From Rhizobiaceae bacterium (GTDB lineage Bacteria; Pseudomonadota; Alphaproteobacteria; Rhizobiales; Rhizobiaceae): a stretch of 64,000 nt of DNA. The notes under the pieces are model-generated. The model saw only the letters and a program-made list of their open reading frames with translations. It searched no databases and was not told where the DNA came from. Positions 43,856 through 51,470 of the stretch are shown piece by piece. Every line of letters starts with the position of its first letter. Position 1 is the stretch's first letter. The translations under genes and the position numbers were made by a program. Location of the stretch: the NCBI GenBank assembly GCA_029233925.1, contig JARGOX010000002.1:124001-188000 (forward strand), read 5' to 3'.

Positions 43856-43979
43856 GGAATGCTCACTCCGAAGGTGTTGCCAGCATGCCGCGCTGACGCG
43901 TTGGCTCAAAATATGCCCTGTTTTGGCGGGGGCTGTTCAGACAGATGGCCGGGTTTGTGCTTGCATGTCTGCGGATTTC

Positions 43980-44492
43980 TTAAAGGTTTGGCGGGCCGTC
44001 TGCAATAGGCCGGGCAAGGGTCATGACCCAGAAATTGCGCCATTTTCCGTCCGGGCGTTTGGACCAGGCCATGCCGATGCGGGTGACATATTTGTTGAGC
44101 AGGTTCTTGTTGTGATCGGGCGAGCCTTTCCAGCCGGAAAATGCATGATCAAATGAGACATAACCCGCGCCGAGATTCTCCGCGCCAGCAAAGGTCCGGT
44201 ATCCGGCAGCGTTCAGCCGCCCGGACAGACCTCTGGCGCTGTGCTGCCAGGTGCTCATGCTGTCATTGCGGGTGATGAGATGGGCCATGTCTCTCGAAAC
44301 CTGGTCGAGGCGCGAATCGTGTATCAGCGGGGGCAAACCATGGCTGGCCCGATAGGCGTTGACCCGGGAGACTGCAAGGCTCCGGTTGATCGCCACATCG
44401 GTGATATCGACATTCGATGGACCGATGGATAGGCATCCGGCCAGAACCAGCAGAACGGCAAAGCTGCATGCCTGTATGATTTTTCTTCGCAT
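43980..44492 (-). CDS. CAP-domain (SCP/PR-1) lipoprotein
   Basis: A 170-residue lipoprotein. The lipobox 'VLAGC' at about residues 16-20 predicts lipid anchoring. The CAP domain follows: 'RVNAYRASHGLPPLIHDSRLDQVSRDMAHLI', 'WQHSARGLSGRLNAAGYRTFAGAENLGAG' and 'GWKGSPDHNKNLLNKYVTRIGMAW', which contain the conserved His and Glu pairs of the family. Bacterial CAP proteins are cell-envelope proteins of largely unknown function. It is on the same strand as its neighbours but separated from both. Confidence 0.9.
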   Translation of the reverse strand: MRRKIIQACSFAVLLVLAGCLSIGPSNVDITDVAINRSLAVSRVNAYRASHGLPPLIHDSRLDQVSRDMAHLITRNDSMSTWQHSARGLSGRLNAAGYRTFAGAENLGAGYVSFDHAFSGWKGSPDHNKNLLNKYVTRIGMAWSKRPDGKWRNFWVMTLARPIADGPPNL

Positions 44493-44531
44493 GAAAGGAC
44501 CCTGATCGTTTGTTGGCCTGCAAGCAGATTT

Positions 44532-45236
44532 CTAACCGGCCTGTTGCGCAAGCCATTGTGACAGATCGCCGGCTGCTGCCTCGATATCGGCGACAACGGC
44601 GCTGCGGGCAGCGGCGCAATCACCCGTGCGCATGGCTTCGACAATGTCGTGATGAATCTTCATGGCATTATCAAGATGGTTCTTGTCCTGTGCCGTGAGC
44701 CGGAAATATGGCCCCATGCGCAGCCACAGGCTTTCGATCACGGATATCATGATTTCCGAGGATGAGCGTGCGTAGATGCGATTGTGGAATGCCCAATTGG
44801 CTTCGAGATATTTGTCTATATCACCTGACAGGATGCTGTCGTTCATGACACCGCACAGGTGGCGCAAGACGGCAACATCATCGGTATTGATCGAAGGCAT
44901 GGCGCGTTCCACGGCCAGCCCTTCCAGGGCTATCCGCATGGCGCTGATTTCCTGCAGCGTGTCCCCATCAAGGATCGGCACCTGCAAAGTTCTGTTGTTG
45001 CCGACAACCAGTGCATTTTCAACTTCAAGTCGCCGCAAGGCGTCGCGCACGGGCATGACCGAGACGCCTGCGGCCTCGGCAACGGAGCGTGTGCTCAGCG
45101 GCTGTCCGGGCTGGAAGAACCCGGACATGATGCGGGTGCGAAGCTGCTGATAGACCTGCTCCTGCAGGGTCGCGCGGGCAATGGGTTCCAATCCGCCGGA
45201 ATCGGAACTCCAGTCCGCCACGGCCCTATTCGCCAT
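44532..45236 (-). CDS. GntR-family regulator (FadR/FCD type) of the deoC operon
   Basis: A 234-residue regulator with an N-terminal winged HTH ('LQEQVYQQLRTRIMSGFFQPGQPLSTRSVAEAAGVSVMPVRDALRRLEVENALVV') and an all-helical FCD domain with the ligand/metal His pattern ('RHLCGVMNDSILSG...ANWAFHNRIYARSSS...KIHHDIVEAMRTGD'). The start at 45236 overlaps the aldehyde dehydrogenase stop by 11 bp, so it is the third gene of the deoC-aldehyde dehydrogenase operon and probably its regulator. A GTGTGATCACAC palindrome upstream of deoC fits FadR-type sites. Confidence 0.88.
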   Translation of the reverse strand: MANRAVADWSSDSGGLEPIARATLQEQVYQQLRTRIMSGFFQPGQPLSTRSVAEAAGVSVMPVRDALRRLEVENALVVGNNRTLQVPILDGDTLQEISAMRIALEGLAVERAMPSINTDDVAVLRHLCGVMNDSILSGDIDKYLEANWAFHNRIYARSSSEIMISVIESLWLRMGPYFRLTAQDKNHLDNAMKIHHDIVEAMRTGDCAAARSAVVADIEAAAGDLSQWLAQQAG

Positions 45237-47610
45237 AGGGGATCCAGATATTCTTGACCTGGACAGCGTTGCGCAAAAAATGCCGGCCTTCACCCACGGC
45301 AGGGTCGAGCCAGTCCGTCGCCAGACCATTGTCGACAAAGGTGCGTTTCATGTTGCCGACGGAACGGGCTTCAACCATCTTGGAGATATCGGCGCCGGCA
45401 AAGGCCCACACCACGTCAACACCATCATGATCGGCCAGCGTGGTGGCCAGTTCCATCGCATGGCCAGTGACAATATTGACCACACCACTGGGCACATCCG
45501 ATGTATCGAGCACCTGATAGAAATCAGCGGCAATCAGGCCATAACGCTCACTGGGAACGGCAACAACCCGGTTGCCCATCGCCACCAGTGGGGCAACCAG
45601 ACTGACAAAGCCCAGCAAGGGCGCTTCGTCGGGGCAGATGACACCGGCGACGCCAATCGGTTCATTCATGGCAAGGGCAACACCGCGCAAAGGCGGGCTG
45701 TGTACCGCGCCATCGAACTTGTCGGCCCAGGCTGCATAGGTAAAGAGCCGGTCGATGGAGGCGCTCACCTCTTTTTCCGCATCCGACTTCTTGGCGCCGG
45801 TCATCGCAGTAAGGCGTGCGGCAAATTCATGGCTGCGGGCGGAGAGGTTTTCGCCGAGATAATAGAGAATCTGGGCGCGCAGATGGGTGGATGCGCTGGC
45901 CCAGCTGCTCGCCTTGTGCGCCGCTTCCACGGCATTTCGGATGTCCTTGCGGTTGCCCTCACCCATTTCACCGATGATCTTGCCCTTCGGCGAAACAATA
46001 TTGATGGAATAATTGCCATCGGGGCGCACCTGTTTGCCGCCCACATAGAGCTTGGCGGTGCGGTCCACGTCCATGGGTTCGAAACTGTCCGTAGCCTCGA
46101 CTGCGGGCACGGCTGGCAGGGATTTGTAGGGCTTGCGCGATTCCCAGCTTTTCAGCTTGAGATATTCATAGGCGCCTTCCAGTCCGCCTTCGCGGCCAAA
46201 TCCGGATTCGCGATAGCCGCCGAAACCGACACCGGCATCAAACAGGTTGGTGGCATTGACCCAGACCACACCGGCTTTGAGCTGCGGGGCGATATCCAGC
46301 GCCAGGGAGATATTCTCGCTCCAGACACTGGCGGCCAGGCCGTAGCGGGTATTGTTGGCAAGCGCCACCGCATCGTCGGGCGTGCGAAAGGACATGGCCA
46401 CCATGACCGGACCGAAGATTTCCTCCACGGCAACCGTCGAGGCGGGCTCCACATTGGTCAAAAGGGTCGGCGGGAAAAAACTGCCATTGCCGGGTATTTC
46501 AATAGCCGGCGCATAGGCCTCTGCCCCTTCTTCGACACCCTTTTGAACGAGACTGCTGATGCGCTCCAGCTGTGTCGGATCTATGATCGCACCCAGATCG
46601 ATCGCCTTGTCCAGCGGATGGCCGACGCGCAATGTGTCCATGCGCTCCTTGAGCCGGGCAATGAAACGATCGTGGATACTTTCCTGCACAAGCAGGCGCG
46701 ATCCGGCGCAACAGACCTGGCCCTGATTGAACCAGATGGCATCGACCACACCTTCGATGGCGCTTTCGATGTCCGCATCATCAAAGACGATGAAGGGCGA
46801 TTTGCCGCCGAGTTCCAGAGTCAGCGACTTGCCGCTGCCGGCGGTATCGGCGCGAATGATGCGGCCGACATCGGTTGAGCCGGTAAAGGCGATCTTGCCG
46901 ACACCTTCATGATTGACAAGGGCAGCACCGGTCGAACCGTCACCGGTGACCACATTGAGCACGCCTGCCGGCAGGCCGCTGCGCGCAGCCAGTTCGGCAA
47001 AAAGCAGCGCTGTCAAAGGTGTTGATTCCGCCGGCTTGAGAACAACGGTGTTGCCGAGCGCCAGCGCCGGAGCCACCTTCCAGGCAAGCATCAGCAATGG
47101 AAAATTCCAGGGAATGATCTGGCCGATCACGCCAATGGGCTTGAAGCCGGACAATTCACTGTCCTGCAATTCGGCCCATCCGGCATGATGATAGAAATGC
47201 CTGGCCACCAGCGGGACATCCAGATCGCGTGTCTCACGGATCGGTTTGCCATTGTCGAGGGCCTCCAACACAGCAAACAGGCGTCCATGGCGCTGCACCA
47301 TACGTGCCAGCGCATAAAGATGCCGCGCCCGTGCCTTGCCGCCCATAGCAGCCCAGGCTGTTTGTGCCTTTGCCGCCGCCTTGACGGCATCGTCCAGATC
47401 CTCGACCGTCCCAAGCGCCGTGTCAGCCAGTTTATCGCCGGTCGCCGGTTCGATCGTGGCAAGCGTTCCAGCCTGTTTGGCGGCCACAAAACGGCCATTG
47501 ATGAAATGCCCGAAGGCCCCGTCATGACCGGCAAGCCAGGCGCGCACATTGCTGTCGGATTCGGGCGCAGGACCGTAATCGAGGGAATCAAAAAAATTGG
47601 CAACAGTCAT
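45226..47610 (-). CDS. Double-length aldehyde dehydrogenase (second half degenerate)
   Basis: A 794-residue protein of two aldehyde dehydrogenase-like halves. The first is complete: 'PWNFPLLMLAWKVAPAL' (168-183), 'FTGSTDVG' (242-249), Glu266 ('LELGGKSPF') and catalytic Cys300/301 ('GQVCCAGSR'). The second half (about 510-794) keeps the NAD-fold pattern ('GVAGVICPDEAPLLGFVSLVAPLVAMGNRVVAVPSE') but shows no catalytic Cys, so it is probably structural. Similar long proteins are encoded next to deoC in other bacteria. It likely oxidises the acetaldehyde or another aldehyde made by deoxyribose-phosphate aldolase. It lies 16 bp after deoC. Confidence 0.9.
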   Translation of the reverse strand: MTVANFFDSLDYGPAPESDSNVRAWLAGHDGAFGHFINGRFVAAKQAGTLATIEPATGDKLADTALGTVEDLDDAVKAAAKAQTAWAAMGGKARARHLYALARMVQRHGRLFAVLEALDNGKPIRETRDLDVPLVARHFYHHAGWAELQDSELSGFKPIGVIGQIIPWNFPLLMLAWKVAPALALGNTVVLKPAESTPLTALLFAELAARSGLPAGVLNVVTGDGSTGAALVNHEGVGKIAFTGSTDVGRIIRADTAGSGKSLTLELGGKSPFIVFDDADIESAIEGVVDAIWFNQGQVCCAGSRLLVQESIHDRFIARLKERMDTLRVGHPLDKAIDLGAIIDPTQLERISSLVQKGVEEGAEAYAPAIEIPGNGSFFPPTLLTNVEPASTVAVEEIFGPVMVAMSFRTPDDAVALANNTRYGLAASVWSENISLALDIAPQLKAGVVWVNATNLFDAGVGFGGYRESGFGREGGLEGAYEYLKLKSWESRKPYKSLPAVPAVEATDSFEPMDVDRTAKLYVGGKQVRPDGNYSINIVSPKGKIIGEMGEGNRKDIRNAVEAAHKASSWASASTHLRAQILYYLGENLSARSHEFAARLTAMTGAKKSDAEKEVSASIDRLFTYAAWADKFDGAVHSPPLRGVALAMNEPIGVAGVICPDEAPLLGFVSLVAPLVAMGNRVVAVPSERYGLIAADFYQVLDTSDVPSGVVNIVTGHAMELATTLADHDGVDVVWAFAGADISKMVEARSVGNMKRTFVDNGLATDWLDPAVGEGRHFLRNAVQVKNIWIPYGE

Positions 47611-47626
47611 TTTTCCTGCCCCGTTC

Positions 47627-48637
47627 TCAAGCCATCGGATGGCGGTTAAAGGCCGAATAGCGGCCGGTCACATGGTGCTCAAGCTGCCGTTCGATATCGG
47701 AAAGCAGGGAGGAAGCGCCGAAACGCAGCAGGTCCGGCTCCAGCCAGCGACGGCCAAGCTCCTCCTTCATCAGGACCTGATAGGCCAGAACATCCTTGGC
47801 CGTCGAAATGCCGCCGGCTGGCTTGAAACCGACGATATTGCCGGTGCGCTCATGGAAATGGCGGATCATGCGCAACATCACAAGGCTGACCGGCAGGGTC
47901 GCATTGGCGCTTTCCTTGCCCGTCGACGTCTTGATGAAATCGGCGCCGGCCATCATGCAGACCATCGAGGCGCGTCCAACATTGCGCAATGTGCGCAAAT
48001 CGCCGGTCGCCAGAATGGCTTTGACATGAGCATCACCGCAGGCCTGTCTGAAATCACGCATTTCATCGTAAAGCGCCTGCCAGTTGCCGGTCAGGACATG
48101 CTCCCGGGTGACAACGATATCAATCTCGCTCGCCCCATCAGCCACCGACGCCTCGATTTCCCGCAGCTTGGTATCATGCGGCGAAAGACCCGCCGGAAAA
48201 CCGGTGGAGACAGCCGCCACCGGAATGAAGGTGCCATCGAGGGCGGCAACAGCTTCGGCGACGAAACGGTGATAGACGCAGACCGCACCAGTGGTTATCT
48301 GGCGGTCGGCAACGCCCAGCGCTTCAAGCAGGTCCTGACGCACCGGATGTCTGGCCTTGGCGCAAAGCCGCCGCACTCTTGCGGCTGTGTCATCACCACT
48401 GAGGGTTGTCAGGTCGATGCAGGTAATTGCTTTGAGCAACCATCCGGCCTGCGCATCCTTCTTGACGGACCGCCGCCCGCCAAGCGTTGCGCAGCGGCGC
48501 TCGACTGCGGAACGATTGACGTGAATCTCGTTGATCCAGTCCAGTTCCAGCGCATGGCCTGCATTGCGGACAATTGCATTGCCGTGAAGTCCGGGGGCAT
48601 GGGTGCCGGTTTCGCCCATCGAAATAATGTCTGACAT
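47627..48637 (-). CDS. deoC: Deoxyribose-phosphate aldolase
   Basis: A 336-residue class I aldolase, longer than the 220-260-residue E. coli enzyme but typical for the eukaryote-like group. The Schiff-base lysine lies in 'GADFIKTSTGKESANATL', with 'HVKAILATGDLRTL' and 'VGFKPAGGIST' around the active site. It splits 2-deoxyribose 5-phosphate into acetaldehyde and glyceraldehyde 3-phosphate in deoxynucleoside breakdown. The start at 48637 is 13 bp from the operator palindrome. First gene of the operon with the aldehyde dehydrogenase and the GntR regulator; the aldehyde product makes that pairing sensible. Confidence 0.9.
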   Translation of the reverse strand: MSDIISMGETGTHAPGLHGNAIVRNAGHALELDWINEIHVNRSAVERRCATLGGRRSVKKDAQAGWLLKAITCIDLTTLSGDDTAARVRRLCAKARHPVRQDLLEALGVADRQITTGAVCVYHRFVAEAVAALDGTFIPVAAVSTGFPAGLSPHDTKLREIEASVADGASEIDIVVTREHVLTGNWQALYDEMRDFRQACGDAHVKAILATGDLRTLRNVGRASMVCMMAGADFIKTSTGKESANATLPVSLVMLRMIRHFHERTGNIVGFKPAGGISTAKDVLAYQVLMKEELGRRWLEPDLLRFGASSLLSDIERQLEHHVTGRYSAFNRHPMA

Positions 48638-48650
48638 GCTTGGGTGATAT

Positions 48651-48662
48651 GTGTGATCACAC
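48651..48662. promoter_or_regulatory. Palindromic operator for the deoC operon
   Basis: GTGTGATCACAC is a perfect 12-bp palindrome just upstream of the deoC start codon (48637), where a bound repressor would block transcription. TGT...ACA spacing suits GntR/FadR-family dimers, and the operon ends with such a regulator. Confidence 0.6.
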
Positions 48663-48835
48663 TTGGAGTCAAGATGGAATCTGCTCTGCGTTTGGTGTCC
48701 TGACGGACCTCGCACCAGCGCATGGGAGCCTTGCAGTGTCGAAAGCTGCGACAATCGGGCTGGTGTTTTCGAGTGTGCAATGCAATAAGGCGCGGGAAAC
48801 CTCCCAAACTTTCAGCTTTTAGACGGATTGAACTC

Positions 48836-50446
48836 TTGATCAAACCTGCCTTCGCAGCCATTAGTGGCGCCCTGCCTTTTTCCCGCACGGCGAAAGAACC
48901 GCGCGTCGAGATGACACCCGGACGCATTCGCATCGAGCTTCTTTCCGGACTGACCGTTGCACTGGCGCTGGTCCCGGAAGCCGTGGCCTTTGCATTTGTT
49001 GCCGGTGTCAATCCGCTGGTCGGTCTCTATGCCGCCTTCATCATCTGCATGATCACGTCTGTCTTTGGCGGACGCCCGGGCATGATTTCAGGTGCAACAG
49101 GCGCGCTGGCTGTCGTCATGGTGTCGCTGGTGGCCACCCACGGTGTCGAATATCTGTTTGCCGCCGTGGTCGTGATGGGCATCATCCAATTGCTGGCGGG
49201 CGCCCTGAAGCTCGGCAAATTCATCCGTCTCGTCCCGCATCCGGTGATGCTCGGCTTCGTCAACGGGCTGGCGATCGTGATTTTTCTTGCCCAGTTCGAA
49301 CAGTTTAAAGTGACCGATGCAGAAGGCATGAAACACTGGATCTCCGGGTTTCCCCTGTTGATGATGCTTGGCCTCGTCGCCCTGACCATGCTGGTCATCT
49401 ATCTGGTTCCCAAGCTGACAAAATCCTTTCCCGCACCGCTGGCAGCGATCCTCGTCGTTGCCGGACTGGTGATCGGACTGGACATTCCGGTCCCGCGCGT
49501 CGGTGATCTGGCGTCGATCAGCGGCGGATTGCCTGATTTTGCCATTCCCTCTGTCCCGATGACGCTGGAAACGCTCAAGATCATCCTGCCCTATTCCCTG
49601 ATCTTTGCCGCCATCGGCCTGATCGAAAGTCTTTTGACTCTCAATCTTGTCGGCGAAAAAACCGGCACACGCGGCGGCGCATCGCAGGAATGCATGGCGC
49701 AGGGCGCAGCCAATGTTGTGACCGGTTTCTTTGGCGGCATGGGCGGCTGCGCCATGATCGGCCAGTCGATGATCAATGTTGAATCGGGCGCGCGCACCCG
49801 GCTGTCGGGCATTGCCGCTGCGGTTCTGCTGCTCAGTTTCATCCTGTTCGCCTCATCGCTGATCGAACAGATCCCGCTGGCGGCGCTGATCGGTGTGATG
49901 TTCATGGTGGTGATCGGCACATTTGCCTGGAAGAGCTTCACCATTATCGCCCGCGTACCGCGCACCGACGCGGCAGTCATCGTGATGGTGACCATCATCA
50001 CGGTGATGACCGACCTTGCCATTGCTGTTGTTGCCGGTGTGATCATTTCCGCGCTGGCCTATGCCTGGAGCAATGCCACGCGCATTCGTGCAAATATCGA
50101 CGAAACCGAAGACGGCGTCAGGATCTACCAGATCGAAGGGCCGTTGTTCTTCGGCTCCGTTGCCGGTTTTCTAGAGATTTTTCATCCCGTCACCGATCCC
50201 GCACGGGTCATTGTCGACTTCAAGAACTCGCGGGTTGCCGACCAATCGGCGCTGCAGGCCATTGAAACACTGGCGGCCCGTTACCAGGCAAACGGCACAA
50301 CCCTTGAACTGCGTCACCTGTCGCGTGATTGCCATACATTGCTGTCACGTGCCGGCCAGTTGATGATCGATTCCGACGATGATCCGGATTACGGTATTGC
50401 CGCGCATTACGGCGTTCGCATCGGCCGTTTCGGCGAGGCGCATTGA
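48836..50446 (+). CDS. SulP-family inorganic anion transporter with STAS domain
   Basis: A 536-residue protein (from TTG at 48836) with 10-12 hydrophobic helices, including 'SGLTVALALVPEAVAFAFVAGVNPLVGLYAAF', the SulP signature, and 'GEKTGTRGGASQECMAQGAANVVTGFFGGMGGCAMIGQSMIN'. A C-terminal STAS domain follows ('IYQIEGPLFFGSVAGFLEIF...VIVDFKNSRVADQSALQAIETLAARY'). SulP proteins move sulfate, bicarbonate or other anions, usually with Na+ or H+. The start is uncertain: TTG 48836 keeps a conserved 'SGALPF' segment, while ATG 48911 would remove it. Divergent from deoC. Confidence 0.88.
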   Translation: MIKPAFAAISGALPFSRTAKEPRVEMTPGRIRIELLSGLTVALALVPEAVAFAFVAGVNPLVGLYAAFIICMITSVFGGRPGMISGATGALAVVMVSLVATHGVEYLFAAVVVMGIIQLLAGALKLGKFIRLVPHPVMLGFVNGLAIVIFLAQFEQFKVTDAEGMKHWISGFPLLMMLGLVALTMLVIYLVPKLTKSFPAPLAAILVVAGLVIGLDIPVPRVGDLASISGGLPDFAIPSVPMTLETLKIILPYSLIFAAIGLIESLLTLNLVGEKTGTRGGASQECMAQGAANVVTGFFGGMGGCAMIGQSMINVESGARTRLSGIAAAVLLLSFILFASSLIEQIPLAALIGVMFMVVIGTFAWKSFTIIARVPRTDAAVIVMVTIITVMTDLAIAVVAGVIISALAYAWSNATRIRANIDETEDGVRIYQIEGPLFFGSVAGFLEIFHPVTDPARVIVDFKNSRVADQSALQAIETLAARYQANGTTLELRHLSRDCHTLLSRAGQLMIDSDDDPDYGIAAHYGVRIGRFGEAH

Positions 50447-50479
50447 GGTCAAACCGCATTCGTGCCGGCGAACATCGGC

Positions 50480-51229
50480 TCAGACGTGCTGGCCGCCATT
50501 GATGTGAATCTCGCTGCCGGTCACATAGGATGCACTTTCAGAGCACAGGAAAAAGATCGTTTCAGCGACTTCATCCGTTGTGCCAAGCCGGCGCAGGGGA
50601 ATGTTGTCGACGATCTTCTGGGTTCCCGGCGACAGGATGGCCGTTTCGATCTCGCCTGGTGCGATGGCATTGACGCGAATGCCGTGTGGTCCGAAATCGG
50701 CGGCCATTTCGCGAGTCAGTGAGGAAAGCGCCGCTTTGGAGGTCGCATAGGCCGTGCCCGCAAAGGGATGGACCCGCGATCCGGCAATGGAGGTGACATT
50801 GACGATCGAGCCCTTGCCCGCCTTCAACTCCTTGAACAGACCACGCGCCAACATGATCGGCGCGAAGAAATTTACCTGAAAGACATCACGCCAGGTGTGC
50901 ATGGGCGTTTCCATCGAATTGAGCCGCTGGCCGTTATCCGTCTTTGGCGATATGCCGGCATTGTTGACCAGCGCATGCAGCTGGCCACCTTCCTTCTCGA
51001 TCCGGTGGCGGATCTCGGAAACGGCGCCGCCGACGTCTTCCGGATCCGACAGGTCGATCTTGATATGATCATCGGGACCGGCAGGCCAGGGACAATTGTC
51101 ATCAAAAACCTTGCGCGAGCAGGTGATCACCCGCCATCCCTCACGCGAGAAACGCTTGACTGTCGCATGGCCGATTCCCCGGCTTGCACCGGTCAGAACC
51201 AAGGTTTTGCGGCCTGACTGTTCGTTCAT
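50480..51229 (-). CDS. SDR-family oxidoreductase
   Basis: A 249-residue classical SDR with intact signatures: cofactor motif 'LTGASRGIG', 'NNAGIS', catalytic Ser ('NVTSIAGS') and 'YATSK' (Tyr-Lys), and the closing 'HINGGQHV'. It reduces or oxidises an unknown carbonyl/alcohol with NAD(P). The start at 51229 follows CCGGAG. It converges with the SulP gene, 33 bp between the stops. In contrast to the SDR at 33971, its catalytic residues are all present. Confidence 0.9.
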   Translation of the reverse strand: MNEQSGRKTLVLTGASRGIGHATVKRFSREGWRVITCSRKVFDDNCPWPAGPDDHIKIDLSDPEDVGGAVSEIRHRIEKEGGQLHALVNNAGISPKTDNGQRLNSMETPMHTWRDVFQVNFFAPIMLARGLFKELKAGKGSIVNVTSIAGSRVHPFAGTAYATSKAALSSLTREMAADFGPHGIRVNAIAPGEIETAILSPGTQKIVDNIPLRRLGTTDEVAETIFFLCSESASYVTGSEIHINGGQHV

Positions 51230-51470
51230 GATTGATCTCCGGAGGAATGTCGTCGTTGTTTCTCTATGTAGCGCACAAGGTCTGCGATAGCGAGTGCTGC
51301 GACAAATAAGCAGCAGGCAGCATGGAAGATATTTTTCTGCCCCTTTTACAGGGTGTACTTGCGTTGCCCCAGGCAGACGCCAGCATTTTCCATCCTCCAT
51401 TTGCGTGCGCCTGCGAACACCAGTATGGCTGTCGGCGATAAATCCACACGCACAGAACGACCATGACCTG

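Noticed and set aside
45342-45352. GCGTTTCATG resembling the terminal repeat of the 300-bp element
   Set aside because: It is inside the conserved aldehyde dehydrogenase coding sequence, is only about 10 bp long and has no partner repeat.
45181-46878. 565-codon plus-strand frame opposite the aldehyde dehydrogenase
   Set aside because: It is a shadow of a complete aldehyde dehydrogenase with catalytic residues on the other strand.
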